Assembly: GCA_021397845.1 (NCBI GenBank)
Contig: CM038050.1
Span: 12,776,471-12,840,470 of the forward strand
Direction: 5' to 3'
From: Areca catechu
Taxonomy: Eukaryota > Streptophyta > Magnoliopsida > Arecales > Arecaceae
Length of the DNA stretch: 64,000 nucleotides
How positions within the stretch are numbered: position 1 is the first letter of the stretch; each line of letters starts with the position of its first letter. A program made the translations under genes and the position numbers. The notes below the pieces were generated by a model. The model was not told the DNA's origin, searched no databases, and worked only from the letters and a program-made list of their open reading frames with translations. Positions 23,391-34,899 of the stretch are shown in pieces.

Positions 23391-24470
23391 TTTACTCAAT
23401 GAGATTAGATTCTTACTAAAGTTAGATATGCATCGGATCTCATCCAGTTTTCTCGATGTTCTATCATGAAGCTTTAAGTTGACTGTCCCTTCATCCATGA
23501 TCACATAACTCAATCCGTCTGGTAGGTAGATGCATCCTTTATAATTTTTAGAGAGTCGAATAGCTCTTCTCTACAATATACACTGAAATGTATAGAATCT
23601 AGAATCCATTACTACAAAGAAGAGTTATCTCTCCTTAGTCACCATAAAAAATTATCTTCCGTGTTGCTACCATCGGCCACTACCATAGTAATACTCATCT
23701 AATTCTTGAGCTACGAGCAATCTCTGACATGATGCCCTAATTCGTTACACTGATATACTTAATCTTGCTAGTATCCTTCGACTTAGACCTGGACCATCCA
23801 TCATGCAATCCTCTGCCATTCCATTTTCTGCTACGAACTCCTTCAAAGACCACCACACTGAGTTCGCTAGAACTTAAAACTTGGTTCTCTTTTTAAGAAC
23901 CTCATTTTAAAGAAGTGCTAAAGTGATCTCCTCCATCTTGATGGTTCTTTTTTTTACTAGAAAGCAGTCATCAAAGACTCGAAGGAGTGCAGAAGTAATG
24001 ATAGCAATACCAATACCCTGATCTTCTCTTCAACCTTCTCACATATACTAAAAAGATTGGTGAGGATCTTTTACAAATTTCTCAGATGCTCCTGCACATT
24101 ATGTCCTTTGCCCATCCATAGTTGATGAAACTATTTTCAAATAAAGCACATTGATGAAAGACTTTGCCATATACAATTCTTCGAGCTTTAATTGTATCAC
24201 TATTGGAAAAGTCTTACTCAGTACATGGATCACTACGTCATTCGCCAAATATAAGTGAATCGTACCACCACCTATATCTAGAATCACTTTCAAGTCTTTT
24301 TCTTCATAGTAGTCGGCCTCTCTTATATATGAAGCATCAATCAACCTTTACTAATGAGCATATCTTTCACGCTCACTTGCTAAAGATAAACATTACTTTT
24401 TTCATCAAACCAATTGATGTCACTTTGATTATGCCTATCTTCTCTATTTTTTTAATCTCGATTAATAAAT
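23390..24470 (-). pseudogene. Ty1/copia gag-protease fragment, heavily decayed
   Basis: Read on the minus strand, the segment begins just inside a primer binding site. It shows gag-like pieces such as Leu-Glu-Glu-Leu-Tyr-Met-Ala-Lys-Ser (about 24190-24160) and, further on, Asn-Leu-Ile-Ser-Leu-Ser-Lys-Leu-Asp-Ser near 23420-23390, the sequence expected between protease and integrase of copia elements. Stops occur every few dozen codons. Integrase and RT are absent, so the element is truncated at its 3' side near 23390. Confidence 0.6.
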
Positions 24471-24489
24471 AATCTGGCTCTGATACCAG
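24471..24489 (-). promoter_or_regulatory. Primer binding site of the minus-strand copia remnant
   Basis: The minus strand reads CTGGTATCAGAGCCAGATT, a full match to the initiator tRNA-Met type site. It fixes the orientation of the remnant and the inner edge of its LTR. Confidence 0.85.
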
Positions 24490-25250
24490 TTATTGTAGTA
24501 CTACCTACTCCGATATTACTTATTGGAAAATCCCTTGTATAGAAACAATCCTCGTGTTTAAGATTATGATGTGATTGTTGATGCTACAAGAGAAGGAATA
24601 AGAGAATAAATAGAAATATAATTAATAGAGCATGCAAGGTTTTACTATGAGAAAAATTATAATTAAGATCTTATACTCTCTCCTATACAAAAAACTCCAC
24701 GAAATCCAAACCCTCAAAAAGCTCTCAGCTCTCAAAAAGACCCTCTGATCCTTATAAGTTTTCTCTATCGCTACAATCCCCTTTACCTAGTCTTTATTTT
24801 CTTTTTAAAGACCTTGGAACCAGATACTGGTCTTCCTATTGAAGAGCACTTTGACAAGACTCTAAGGATTGAAACCATGTTGAAAAAGGAATCCAAACCA
24901 AGTTAAAACCATGTCAAAAAACCTGTGAACCCTGTATAAACCTTTACAGATCTCGCCACATGCACTAGTGCATGGATCGACCCAATCCCAATGCACCACA
25001 TGTGCTCTGCCCTCTCTTGCACTCATGGTCCACTGTGCGCTGTGCGAAATGCACAAGAAATGTGCATGGACCATGCGAAACGTGCGGGCATAGCATAGTG
25101 CACCATGCGCCTACCTGGTCCATGCTTTGAGCAGGCCTACAGGCTCCATTTCATACTTCGAGCCTCCCTGCTTGTCTACAAGTGCTCTGTTCTGGGTCTT
25201 CCCACCTGCATTTCATTCTAGTAAGCCGAATTGAGATATTTTTCTCAATA
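24490..25250 (-). repeat. 5' LTR (partial or degraded) of the minus-strand copia remnant
   Basis: The sequence lies directly outside the primer binding site. A possible TATA-like CTTATAAGG on the minus strand is near 24760. No second LTR is present, so the outer end is only an estimate. Confidence 0.45.
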
Positions 25251-26960
25251 CTATGCAATTTTAGATCAATGGATCTTCAATCATAATCTCTTTTAAACTT
25301 GATGTGATAGCCATCTGATCAAGCTTCTTTTACTCCAGATTTTTTTCTAAACTTGATTGATCCTTGAGCTGTTAACCTAGTCCTGCTTTGAGTCTTACAA
25401 ATTTGATCAAGTTTCTAACTGATCAAGCACTCCATGATTCAAATATTCACTATCTTTAAACAATTATGTTCTTTTCCTAGATTTTTAGAGAAGTCTAAAA
25501 CTAGAATCCATTCTTAAGATAATTTTTGTTTAAGACGTTCAACTTGCATGAATTTGAGTTGATAGCTGCAGGAATATCCCATACTTCTTTTAGCTTCTTT
25601 ACATCTTAAATATAAAGATAATTTTCTTTATTAATTGAAATTTAAATAATCCATATTATATTTTTGGATTTCAAATTCATTTTCTTCTTACAACCTTGTC
25701 ATTGAGAGTATTTGATAGCATCATCACTGACTCATCTATATATTCCATAAATCTTGACCGTTTAAATAAGACTTAACAAGAACTTTCAATATAGATAACA
25801 AATATTGTTTAACTTTGAGCAGAAGTGATAGTACTAAAAATAATCATATTGATATTGGTGAGAGCAGGTATTTTATATTTGAAGCACGGTTTCTCTTAAA
25901 TCACTAAAATAAGAGTCCACATGATTGCACCACTACATAATGCATTAGTAAAAACTTTTCAACTATGCTGAACTAGAAATACGGGAATCATTGACAATCA
26001 AAAATGCATTCCAAAAATCACAATCTTAATAAACTTGATTGAAGCCACAAACCGTTCGATCACTCTTCAAGTTTATGGTTTCATACCATGTAGAGTCACA
26101 AACCACATGCCACCAATTTTGAGAACCTAACGCTTTGATACCATGTAAAATATACAGTCTATGAATCTCAAAATCATAGCTTTGATATCATGTAGAGCGA
26201 CACACTTCCTAGAGTAGATCGATCATGCTAGCCAAGGATCCAAAACAAATACCAAAAAAAAGAAAAAGAAAATTTAAAAAAAATAGAAAAGAGAAATTTT
26301 TTAAAAACAAATTAAGCCACGTGCATACAAGAAAGCTTTCTCATGCCTCACTAAAAAGGACACCTCTAGGCTCTAACTCTCTCTTTTCTAGTACTTCTCA
26401 CATGTTCTTCGATGCAAAAAGAAATATCAATGTCTCTTTAAGTAAAGCATCATATAGATAGGAGTTGACACATGCCTAAACTCAAAACATGAACCACTAG
26501 AAAACAAACTATAACTTTTTTTTAAAAATAGTAAAATAAAATAATAATAGATATAGAATTATAAAATCATTAAAATTAATGATCAACTAAAAGATAATTT
26601 TAATTGAATTAAGACTTGATAAGAATCTTAATTGGTAGTGAAAGGAGGCAGCGAAAAGGGGGCAAGAAAGTTAAAAAGATGGAAAGTAGGAAAGGGTAAG
26701 GCTAGGAGGCAGAGAGGAGCAAATTATGATAGATTGAAAAATAGAGTAATAGAATATAAAATTTAATTATAAAAATAATAAAAAAATACTTAACATAATA
26801 ATTATATATTATATATTATATATTATATTTATTAATTTGAAATTTATATAATTGCACTTGGGCCTAATCCAAGCTTAGCCCATTTAAAAAATGGCCTTGA
26901 TTTATCTGGTCTGATATGCGGGGCTAAAAAAATGACGGTCAAGCCAGCTTTAAAGGTGCC
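25251..26960. other. AT-rich intergenic DNA with short repeats
   Basis: No gene was recognised. A phrase around TTTGATACCATGTAGAG appears three times in variant form at 26085-26195. A Lys-rich open frame at 26225-26461 is low complexity and unsupported. Confidence 0.4.
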
Positions 26961-27240
26961 AGGTTGATATGGACGGAGCGGGCTTGGAACCGGTCTAATT
27001 ACACTTTTTTTTTTTTTTTTTGGGCTGTTTATTCTATTTTATACCTGGCTGTACTTATTTCTATTGAAGCACTTGAGGTCGAGTGGTTATGTTCTCGTCC
27101 ATCCTTCCCGTATATTTTGAGAAGATCAGCTATGCTGCTGGTTTTGGTTTTTGTCAGCAGTATCAGCGTGTTTCCCTTTTTGTAATTTTCCTTCCTAATG
27201 CATCATACGATGTTTTTTACCTATAAAAAAAAAAAAAAAT
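26961..27240 (+). other. Short segment flanked by T and A tracts, possible retroposed tail
   Basis: A T tract (27005-27020) is followed by about 200 bp of mixed sequence that ends in CCTATAAAAAAAAAAAAAA (27221-27239). The A tail on the + strand fits a truncated LINE or SINE 3' end, but no RT domain is visible. The open frame inside is hydrophobic only because of the T tract. Confidence 0.3.
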
Positions 27241-27291
27241 CTTGAAGCCAGAGTTCATAAATCACAGAATGAACCGAAGTAGTGCAGAAAA

Positions 27292-27960
27292 AGAATTTCT
27301 TTTAAATAATATAAAAAAAATATATTTACGGATATAGGGTTTAAAAGTATATTATGAAAATAGGTATTTTTGGGTTCCGTGACACCAGCATGGCATGAAA
27401 TCATATTTAGTAAAGATGATTTCAAATTAAGATGAAATCGTTTTTCCCATGGACGATCTCAACACTGAATTTTTTTTTAAGAATTAATAATTTAAAATTA
27501 AGATTTATATTAAAATGGATATATATAAAAATATTAAATTTTATTAATGAGAGTAATTTAATAATTGTTATATTAATTATTTCGAGTCCTGGACCGTCCT
27601 GCATCCGATATATTGATAAGCAACTGGTCATCCCCACGCCAAAATTCTAAATTACATCCTAAATTCTAAATCCTAAATCCTAAATCCTAAACCCTAAATC
27701 CTAAACCTTCGATCGGACTGTAGCCGCCGAGCCCCGTGCAAACCACTGGCCATAACCTATCGGGCATGGACCACGTCTGGCACGAAACATGGTATTTTTG
27801 AACGCTCAGTATCAGGCATGCAGGCATGGGACAAGGTACGATCTATCGAAGGTCATCGGTCGATGGCAGGATTGGTTCCCAAGAAATACCCACTTTCATA
27901 AATATATTTTAAAATATCTAAAATAATATTTTTTACATTATTTTAAAAAAAAAATTCCGC
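27292..27960 (+). mobile_element. Short non-autonomous element, foldback family, copy 2
   Basis: Ends are AT-rich inverted repeats of the GAATTT..TTTAAATAATATAAAAAAA type. The interior holds ATGGCATGAAATCAT, GATGATTTCA, a telomere-like block (27645-27710), and a GC-richer stretch with GGCATGCAGGCATGGGACAAGGTACG. Read in reverse, 45462-46235 matches it almost from end to end. Parts also match the core of 20676-22562. There is no coding capacity. Confidence 0.75.
27645..27710 (+). repeat. Telomere-like (CCTAAAT/CCCTAAA) degenerate repeat
   Basis: About nine heptamer-like units of CCTAAAT, TCTAAAT and CCTAAAC type lie inside the short element. The plant telomere unit is CCCTAAA, and only one or two units here match it exactly. 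Confidence 0.8.
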
Positions 27961-28890
27961 TACCGTGACCTTGTAGTTAGTTACGGACAATTTTTTACTT
28001 TCACGATGAGGATAAGTATCATACAAGAACAATAACTTGCAATACTATATCGTACGGAACTGATTGTAATTCACTAGGATTTATCTTTGAAATTTCCAAC
28101 ATCGGATCACTTTGAAATTGCCGAGATCTTTTTTTCTTTCTCGCGTAACTTTCCGTAGACGAAACCATTCATAAAATTGTGAGTTTCGTCAAATATCAGC
28201 GTGCAATTCGCATTTTTCGCTTTCCCAGAATCTACAAAAGTTTAAAAGTTTATATTATGAATAATAATAATAATATAAATTCTATAAAAAATAGAATAAT
28301 ACTATATATAATCCGGTTAGATACTGTTAGCCGAGTTCGATTCAAACTCAGATTTTTTTCTAAAATATTTTTTTTTATTTATTTACAAAATCACCCTGGT
28401 CTGAAATTTTTTTTTTTTTTTTTTTTTGACTTCAATGGGAAATCGCAAGTTCACCTATAATTTCGTAATATATCATAATTTTCGTAATATACCATAATTT
28501 TGGACGGATGGAAAAATACGTAAAGAACACGCAGACGGGTTCATTTCAAATATTACAATTTGTTTAAAATTTAATAAAAATAAAATTATATTTAAGAAAA
28601 ATGTAGAGTTGACTTGCGAGTTCATTTCAAATAAAAAATATAAACAGAATCTTTGAAATTAAAAAATAAAAAAATCTTTATATTATATTATATTTTAACA
28701 TAAAATAATATGAAAATAAATTTATTATAAATATCATGTTATATCAATATATTATAATGTAATAAAACGTATTACATTATTATAATGTAAATATAATATA
28801 CCATTATTATATTGAAATATAACATTACATTATAATGTAATAAAATGTATTACACGATTGTAATGTAATTTAATAATTATATTATATTAT
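27961..28890. other. AT-rich intergenic DNA
   Basis: A T tract near 28410 and, from 28680 to 28880, ATTATAATGTAATA-type palindromic words in quasi-tandem order. The same AT-rich sequence resumes after the next insertions at 29437-29594 and 42070-42180. No gene is present. Confidence 0.5.
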
Positions 28891-28893
28891 ATT

Positions 28894-29436
28894 ATGTTGG
28901 GTGGGTTAGCTCACAACCCTCGAGGTGCGAGGGTCTGGACCCACGAAATGTGGGTGCCATTGTTAAGGTGAGGCTGGTGCCATGTCAACGCCCCTTGGAT
29001 GGTGCTGTGGTGCTCGTCCCCAAAGGGAGCGGCTCGGTGATAGTACGCTAGGTTGGTGCTGCGATGCTTGGTGGGGGGTCGACTCGTGCATCCGGGGTTG
29101 CTGCGCTACCTGCTTTAAGAAAGATAAATCATCACTTCTAAATAGGGACGTTCCTTTTGCATAGTTGTTGGGACGCCGATCCTAAGTTGGTATCAAGCCG
29201 AGATCACGGGTTCGAGTCCTTGCAGGCGGAATATTCTCGAGGAGTAACATCCCTTGGGTGGGTGCGGGTGCTCCCCCTAGGCGGAAGCCGGCTCGGTGAT
29301 AGTACACTGGGTTGGTGCTGCGGTGCTCAGAGGGGGGTCGACTCGTGCGCCACGGGGTTGCTACGCTACCTATTTAAGAAAGATAAACTGTCATTTTAAA
29401 TATGGACGTTCCTTTTTGGATAGTTGGTTAGGGCAT
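28894..29436 (+). mobile_element. TRIM-like miniature retroelement
   Basis: Two direct repeats of about 190 bp (about 28990-29184 and 29250-29436, roughly 80-85% alike) flank about 65 bp. That interior begins TGGTATCAAGCCGAG, close to the initiator tRNA-Met primer binding site. Each repeat has a TATA-like TTTAAG near its 3' part and ends in CGATCCTA. Total size, repeat length and lack of coding match terminal-repeat retrotransposons in miniature. The first 95 bp (28894-28989) are not repeated and may be extra LTR sequence. A tRNA-like GGTTCGAGTCC (29209-29219) inside the interior leaves a tRNA-derived SINE as an alternative. Confidence 0.55.
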
Positions 29437-29596
29437 CGATCCTACATATTATATTAATATAATTACTACATTTTAGTTATAAAAATAATTATTATAATAT
29501 ATTTATATAACATATCAATTTACAATAAATATATATTATAATGTATTATAATGTTATATAACATATAATATATAAATAATATATTATAATGTAATG

Positions 29597-31122
29597 TGTA
29601 CAGCCGTGACAGTGACGTGGCCAGGCTCAGGTACCGCCGAATGCGATCGAGCCACGTGGAGGTTTCCCCGGCCAAGTCGGTGCCACGTCTTCGAGACCAG
29701 GATCAGCAAGATACACCGCCCGACGACTGTCTAAGGCAAACCGTCTCGCCGAGGTCGAGCTCGGCTCGGAGTTCCTCTGCCTCATTGGCGCCCGGGCCCC
29801 GGGGGGGTCCGCCTAAGTGAGGTCGGCCGAAGCCAGGCGACCTCCTGCCACCTCGCCAGGTGTCCACCCAGGAGGGGTCCGCCTGGGCGAGGTCGGCCGG
29901 TCCTTCGCCCTTCGCCAGGTGAACACCCGGAGACGGGACCACCTCGGCCGAAGCCAGGCGACCTCCTGCCACCTCGCCAGGCGTCCACCCAGGAGGGCTC
30001 CACCCAAGCCGAGGTCGGCCGGTCCTTCGCCCTTCGCCAGGTGGCACCCGGAGACGGGTCCACCTCGGCCAAAGCCAGGCGACCTCCTGCCACCTTGCCA
30101 GGTGTCCACCAGGAGGGGTCCGCCTGGGCCGAGGTCGGCCGGTCCTTCGCCCTTCGCCAGGTGAACACCCGGAGACGGGACCACCTCGGCTGAAGCCAGG
30201 CGACCTCCTGCCACCTCGCCAGGTGTCCACCTAGGAGGGGTCCACCTAAGCCGAGGTCGGCTGATCCCTCGCCCCTCGCCAGTTGGCCCCTGGAGACGGG
30301 TCCAACTCAGCCAAGGTCAGACCGCTCGTACGGGAGAAGGCCCAGGGAGAGAGACGGGCCCCGAGGCCATCCCTCGGGCCGTACGAATCCCAGACGGTGC
30401 TCCGTACGGAGGGCGGCGGCACGCAGAACATCACTAGCATCGGCCCGACAGGTCCCGCAGCCGAGAGACGCGATCCTGACGGAACAGGCCCATAGATAGA
30501 TGGCGCCCATGCTTGAGGAAGAGAGCGCTCTCACTGGGCGAGGCCTGACCGGCCGCCCTGCCAGCGCCGCCCTCCCCTTTTCTTCTGTCTTTGCCTTTTC
30601 CCTGCTGGGCCCGGCGGACGAGGTCGGAAAGCCACCTGGCCCCTTCACCGAAAAGGGAAAAGAGAAAAGGACGGGGAGGGGAAGTCTCCAAGGAGGAAGA
30701 AACAAGCGCACGACGAAAAGAGAATAAAGAGAGAAGAATGGGGAGGACAAGGTAAGCCAACCAGCCTAGGGACAAGGAGGAAGCACCGGCAAAAGGCCTC
30801 GCTCCGAGAGAGAAACCAGAGATCCCGAGAGGGGAACACTGGATGTGAGCTCGGCAAGGAGGCCCAGCCGAGATTCTGATCCCAGAGCGCTTTCTTCACC
30901 AGTTAACTCTCTAAGTCTGGGACCCTTTCGAGGGTCCGGTGGGAGTCTGTTCCTTCTCGTCGTCTACTGACTTGACCATCGGAGCTCCCTCGCCGGGATC
31001 CCCGGCCAGGATCTTCTAACCCCTTTTTTGTAGGTTCTCCGCGGGAAGGGAGGCTCCCTCGCCAGGCGGTCAGGAGGGATCGGCGGATCCGTGGCACGGG
31101 CGCGGCGGCGAGAGCGGCAACA
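29597..31122 (+). repeat. 5' LTR of the Tat element
   Basis: It is colinear with the 3' LTR and ends GAGCGGCAACA. It contains the 121-bp tandem repeats, then pyrimidine-rich and purine-rich stretches. Open frames on both strands here, up to 175 codons, come from high GC and repeats and are not genes. Confidence 0.92.
29829..30310 (+). repeat. 121-bp tandem repeats in the 5' LTR, about 4 copies
   Basis: Units start near 29829, 29950, 30071 and 30192 with (G/A)AAGCCAGGCGACCTCC. Each unit is itself two related halves of about 60 bp, both containing a TCGCCAGG(T) word and a GGAG-GGTCC/GGGACCAC segment. Confidence 0.9.
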
Positions 31123-31124
31123 GA

Positions 31125-31141
31125 TTGGCACGCCAGGTAGG
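31125..31141 (+). promoter_or_regulatory. Primer binding site of the Tat element
   Basis: TGGCACGCCAGGTAGGG follows the 5' LTR after two bases. The position is diagnostic; the matching tRNA was not identified. Confidence 0.75.
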
Positions 31142-31201
31142 GGGGCAGGACACTAACCCCTAGCGGGAACCAGCTTTCTGCAGGTATCACGCTCTCCAGC
31201 A

Positions 31202-32792
31202 ATGGTGGTCACTCGTGGTCGCGAGGGCATCCACCAGCCGTGTGGGGGAAGTCCACTCCCCTTAGGGGGCCACAGCCCCGAAGGGGAACTTCCGGCTCCC
31301 CCTCCTCTTCCACAACAGCCTACACGGTGGACGGATCCCTTGCGGCCATCGTCCAGCAGCTGCAGACTTTGACCTCAGCGGTCCGGCAGCTTCAGCATCA
31401 GCAACGGTCCCTGGCCACCTAGCCGCAGCCAGGGACCCCCGCGGCCCGAGCCGCGGGGCAGCGCGGGAGCCTACGCTCAATTCAGGGCAGGCCATCCCAT
31501 CCGAGGGCCATTTCCAACCCCCGGGGGGCCCAAGCTCCCGCGAAGAGAAACTATTCCGGTTCGGAGGATCACGAGAGTCGATCCCCGGCCGACAGGGCCG
31601 AAACGGCGCATCGCAGCAAGCGACGTCGAGGCCAGACCTCGCGCCGGGACCAATCGGCGCCCCCTTCACCCGCAGCCTCGGTGGAAGACTCCACCGACGA
31701 AGCCATCAGGCGCCAGGCCGAGAGGCGCCTGGAGGAGCATGAGCGCAAGCTGGCGGAGTTCGCCCGTCGATTCGCCGACCTGCAGAACTCGTCGGCAGAC
31801 CCGGCGGGCTACGACTCCCGCCCCTTTCTCTGAAGAAATCCAGGCGGAACCGATCCCGAAACGGTTCCGCATGCCGCAGGTGGATCCCTACGACGGGACC
31901 ACCGACCCCCTGGATCATTTGGAGAGCTATAAAGCTCTCATGAGGGTCCAGGGCGCCACCGACGCTCTTCTGTGTATTGCCTTCCTGGCAACCCTCCGGA
32001 AGGCCGCTCGAGTCTGGTTCACCCGCCTCGAGCCCGGATCCGTTTGCTCCTTCCATCAGCTGGAAGGAAGGTTCGTGGCACACTTCGACGCTTGTCGAAA
32101 GGTGCCGAGAGAGGTGGACAGCCTCTTCTCCATCCACCAGCAAGACCAGGAGCTGCTCGGGACTACATCACCGGTTCAAGACCGCAGCCCTGGAGATCTA
32201 CAGCTTGGACGAGCCCGTCGCCATGCTGGCCTTGAAGCGCGGGCTCAAGACGTCCCGCCTGACTATTCCCTGGACAAGAAGCCGCCTAGGACGTACTCCG
32301 AGCTCCTCCTCCGCGCCCACAAGTACATCCGAGCGGAGGAGGCTGACCGCACCCGTCGAGAGCTGGACGGGAAGACTTCAAAGAAGCCGCTCCGAGGGAC
32401 ACCCGGGAGCTCGGAGGCCGGGGCCGTCTGCCGACCCTCGCCTAAATCCAAGGCCGAGGGGCAAAGCCACTCCCGAGCGGAGGTACACCCCCCTCCTCGC
32501 ACCTCGAACGAAGATCCTCATGGAAATCGAGGGCGAGCGCTACCTCCGCCGACCTCCTCCTCAGAACCCGAGAGCCGTCCGAGACAAATCGAAGTACTGC
32601 CAGTTCCACCGCGAGCACGAGCATGACACGGAGGAGTGTCGCCATCTGAAGCGGGAGATTGAGGAGCTAATCAGGAGGGGTTACCTCAGGAAGTTCGTCA
32701 AGAACGAGGCCCCTCTGAAGGGCAGCCGCTCGCGGCCCTACCACCTGTCCCTGCGATCGACAACCGCCCAACGGAGAAGCCCGTGGGCATGA
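31202..32792 (+). pseudogene. Tat gag polyprotein (frameshifted)
   Basis: From ATG 31202 the protein starts Met-Val-Val-Thr-Arg-Gly. It has a long Pro/Ser/Arg-rich N-terminal region to about 31840. The retrotransposon gag core then runs to about 32300, with Asp-Pro-Leu-Asp-His-Leu-Glu, Ala-Arg-Val-Trp-Phe-Thr-Arg-Leu and Ala-Met-Leu-Ala-Leu-Lys-Arg-Gly-Leu. Near 32590-32660 a zinc-knuckle-like segment reads Tyr-Cys-Gln-Phe-His...His-Asp-Thr-Glu-Glu-Cys. One stop (near 31421) and at least three frame changes (near 31265, 32158 and 32395) split it. Gag would form the particle and bind the RNA. The same core is recognisable in the older gag remnant at 57226-57804. Confidence 0.88.
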
Positions 32793-33290
32793 TCTCGTGC
32801 GGGTCCGGCCGAACAATGAAGAGAGCCCGGGAAGTCGGGAACCCGGAGAATGTAATCCCTCCCAAAGGGGGGGAAATTAATGATAATGTAAACAACGATG
32901 CCGTGGTGATCGAGATGACCATTGCGAAGCATCCTGTACATCGAATCATGGTGGATAGTGGAAGCTCGGCTGATGTACTTTTTTACTATGCTTTCTCTCG
33001 GATGAATTTGTCCCCCGATCAGCTGAAGCCAGTGCACACCCCCCTGGTAGGTTTTACGGGACTCCGTGGGGGTCGAGGGGGAGATCACTCTCCCGGTCAC
33101 TGCCGGATCCCCACCCCGCAGGCGACCGTCCTAATAACATTCACCGTCGTCAGGCTCCCTTCGCCTTACAACGTCATTCTCGGGCATCCCGGGCTCAACC
33201 AACTGGACGCCACCATCTCCACGAGGAGGCTGTTGGTGCAGTTCCCACGCCTTCCGGGCTCGGGGAGATGAAGGGGACGACCCAGCCAGT
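32793..33290 (+). pseudogene. Tat aspartic protease region
   Basis: An open stretch carries the active-site signature Met-Val-Asp-Ser-Gly-Ser-Ser-Ala-Asp-Val-Leu (about 32948-32980), a Ser-for-Thr variant of Asp-Thr-Gly common in plant gypsy elements. The C-terminal half has Asn-Val-Ile-Leu-Gly-His-Pro-Gly-Leu-Asn near 33170-33200. A shift near 33062 and its compensation near 33110 garble about 15 residues between the halves. The enzyme would process Gag-Pol in the particle. Confidence 0.85.
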
Positions 33291-34700
33291 CCCGCTCTGC
33301 CTCCAGACGATCCGGGCGCCAAGGGCACGGAGCTCGCCCGTGATATCGACGACCTCGATCTGAGAGAGAAGGAACCCAGGGGAGGGCCTGTAGAGCAACT
33401 ACTGACTTTCCCCCTCGGTTCGGACCCCCTGAAGACGGTGCAAGTCGGGGCCCAGCTCCCGAGGAAGAGCGAACCCGCTGCTGGAGTTCCTCCGCACCAA
33501 CGCCGACGTGTTCGCCTGGTCAGCAGCCGACATGCCGGCATCCCGCCCGAGGTCATCATGCACAGGCTGAACGTGGACCCAAGTTGCCGCCCGGTCCGCC
33601 AGAAGAAGAGAAGCTTCGCCATGGAGAGGCAGAAGGCGATCAACGAGGAAGTAGAGAAGCTCCTCGCCGCCGGTTTTGTCCGGGAGGTCCAGTACCCTAG
33701 TTGGCTGGCAAACGTGGTCATGGTAAAGAAGAGTAGTGGTAAGTGGAGGATCTGTGTGGACTACACCGACCTCAATCGAGCTTGCCCGAAGGACAGCTTC
33801 CCTCTTCCAAGATCGACCAGCTGGTCGACACCACCTCGGGGCATCACGCCTCCTGTCGTTCATGGACGCCTTCTCCGGATACAACCAGATCGGATGAACC
33901 TGGAGGACGAAGAGCACACTGCCTTCATCACTGACCGCGGGACCTTTTGCTACAGGATGATGCCCTTCGGTCTCAAGAAGACGCGGGGGCGACGTACCAA
34001 CGCCTGGTCAGTAGAATCTTCGAAAGACCAGATCGGCCGCAACATGCAGGTGTACGCGGACGACATGCTGGTAATGGGCAAAACCCGATTCGGACCACGT
34101 GGCTGACTTGACGGAGACATTCGGCAACCTCCGGCGCCATCAGATGAAGCTGAACCCGGCGAAGTGCGCCTTCGGTGTCTCCGCCGGGAAGTTCCTAGGG
34201 TTTATGGTGACTCAAAGAGGAATCGAGGCCAACCCGGAGAAGGTCCAGGCCATCCTGGACATGGAGCAGCCCGCCTCCAAGAAGCAAGTGCAGCAACTAA
34301 CCGGCCGAGTTGCGGCCCTTAGCCGCTTATCTCCAGGTCGGCGGACCGCTGCCGTCCCTTCTTCAAGGTGCTGAGGAAGATGAATGACTTTGCTTGGACC
34401 GAGGAGTGTCAGCAGGCCTTCGAGGAACTGAAGAAGACGCTTGCATCGCCACGTTGCTGTCCAGGCCCGAGGAGGGAGAGGAGCTTACCCTCTACCTGGC
34501 GGTTACCCCGGAGGCCGTCAGCTCTGTCTTGGTCCGAACCGATGACCAGGGGCTCCAGCGGCCGGTGTACTATACCAGCAAGCTTCTCCGAGATGCGGAG
34601 CTCAGGTATTCCCGGCCGAGAAAATTGTTTTTGCGCTAATAGTGTCTGCCCAGCGTTAGGCCCTATTTCCAAGCGCACCCCATCGCCGTTTGACGGATCA
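33291..34700 (+). pseudogene. Tat reverse transcriptase and RNase H (frameshifted)
   Basis: RT motifs are seen in order: Met-Val-Lys-Lys-Ser...Lys-Trp-Arg-Ile-Cys-Val-Asp-Tyr (33720-33765), Cys-Pro-Lys-Asp (33784), Phe-Cys-Tyr-Arg-Met-Met-Pro-Phe-Gly-Leu-Lys (33945-33975) and the catalytic box at 34053-34064, which reads Tyr-Ala-Asp-Asp. Most gypsy elements have Val or Ile at the second position. The RT connection and thumb follow (34099-34374). RNase H begins at 34380 (Asp-Phe-Ala-Trp-Thr-Glu-Glu-Cys...Ala-Phe) and continues to about 34860, its last part in another frame. Shifts near 33810, 34090, 34350, 34450 and 34640 prevent translation of one protein. Confidence 0.88.
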
Positions 34701-34899
34701 ACCGCTGAAAGCGGTGCTCAGCCGACCCGATACTTCGGGACGATTGGCCAAGTGGGCACTGAAACTCAGCGAGTTCGACATTACATACAGGCCAAGGTCG
34801 GCCATGAAGGCGCAGGTGCTGGCCGATTTCTTGGTCGAATGTGCAGGCTTGGGCAAGGAGCGATGAAGGCCCCCCGGCCCAGCCGATGGAGGTTGGCAC

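Noticed and set aside
29162..29225. Possible tRNA gene (A-box-like and B-box-like words)
   Set aside because: No acceptor stem or anticodon arm could be folded by eye; better explained as part of a TRIM- or SINE-like element.
29703..30230. Long open frames on both strands in the Tat LTR (up to 175 codons)
   Set aside because: They track the 121-bp repeats and high GC, overlap in several frames and recur in the 3' LTR; no domain is visible.
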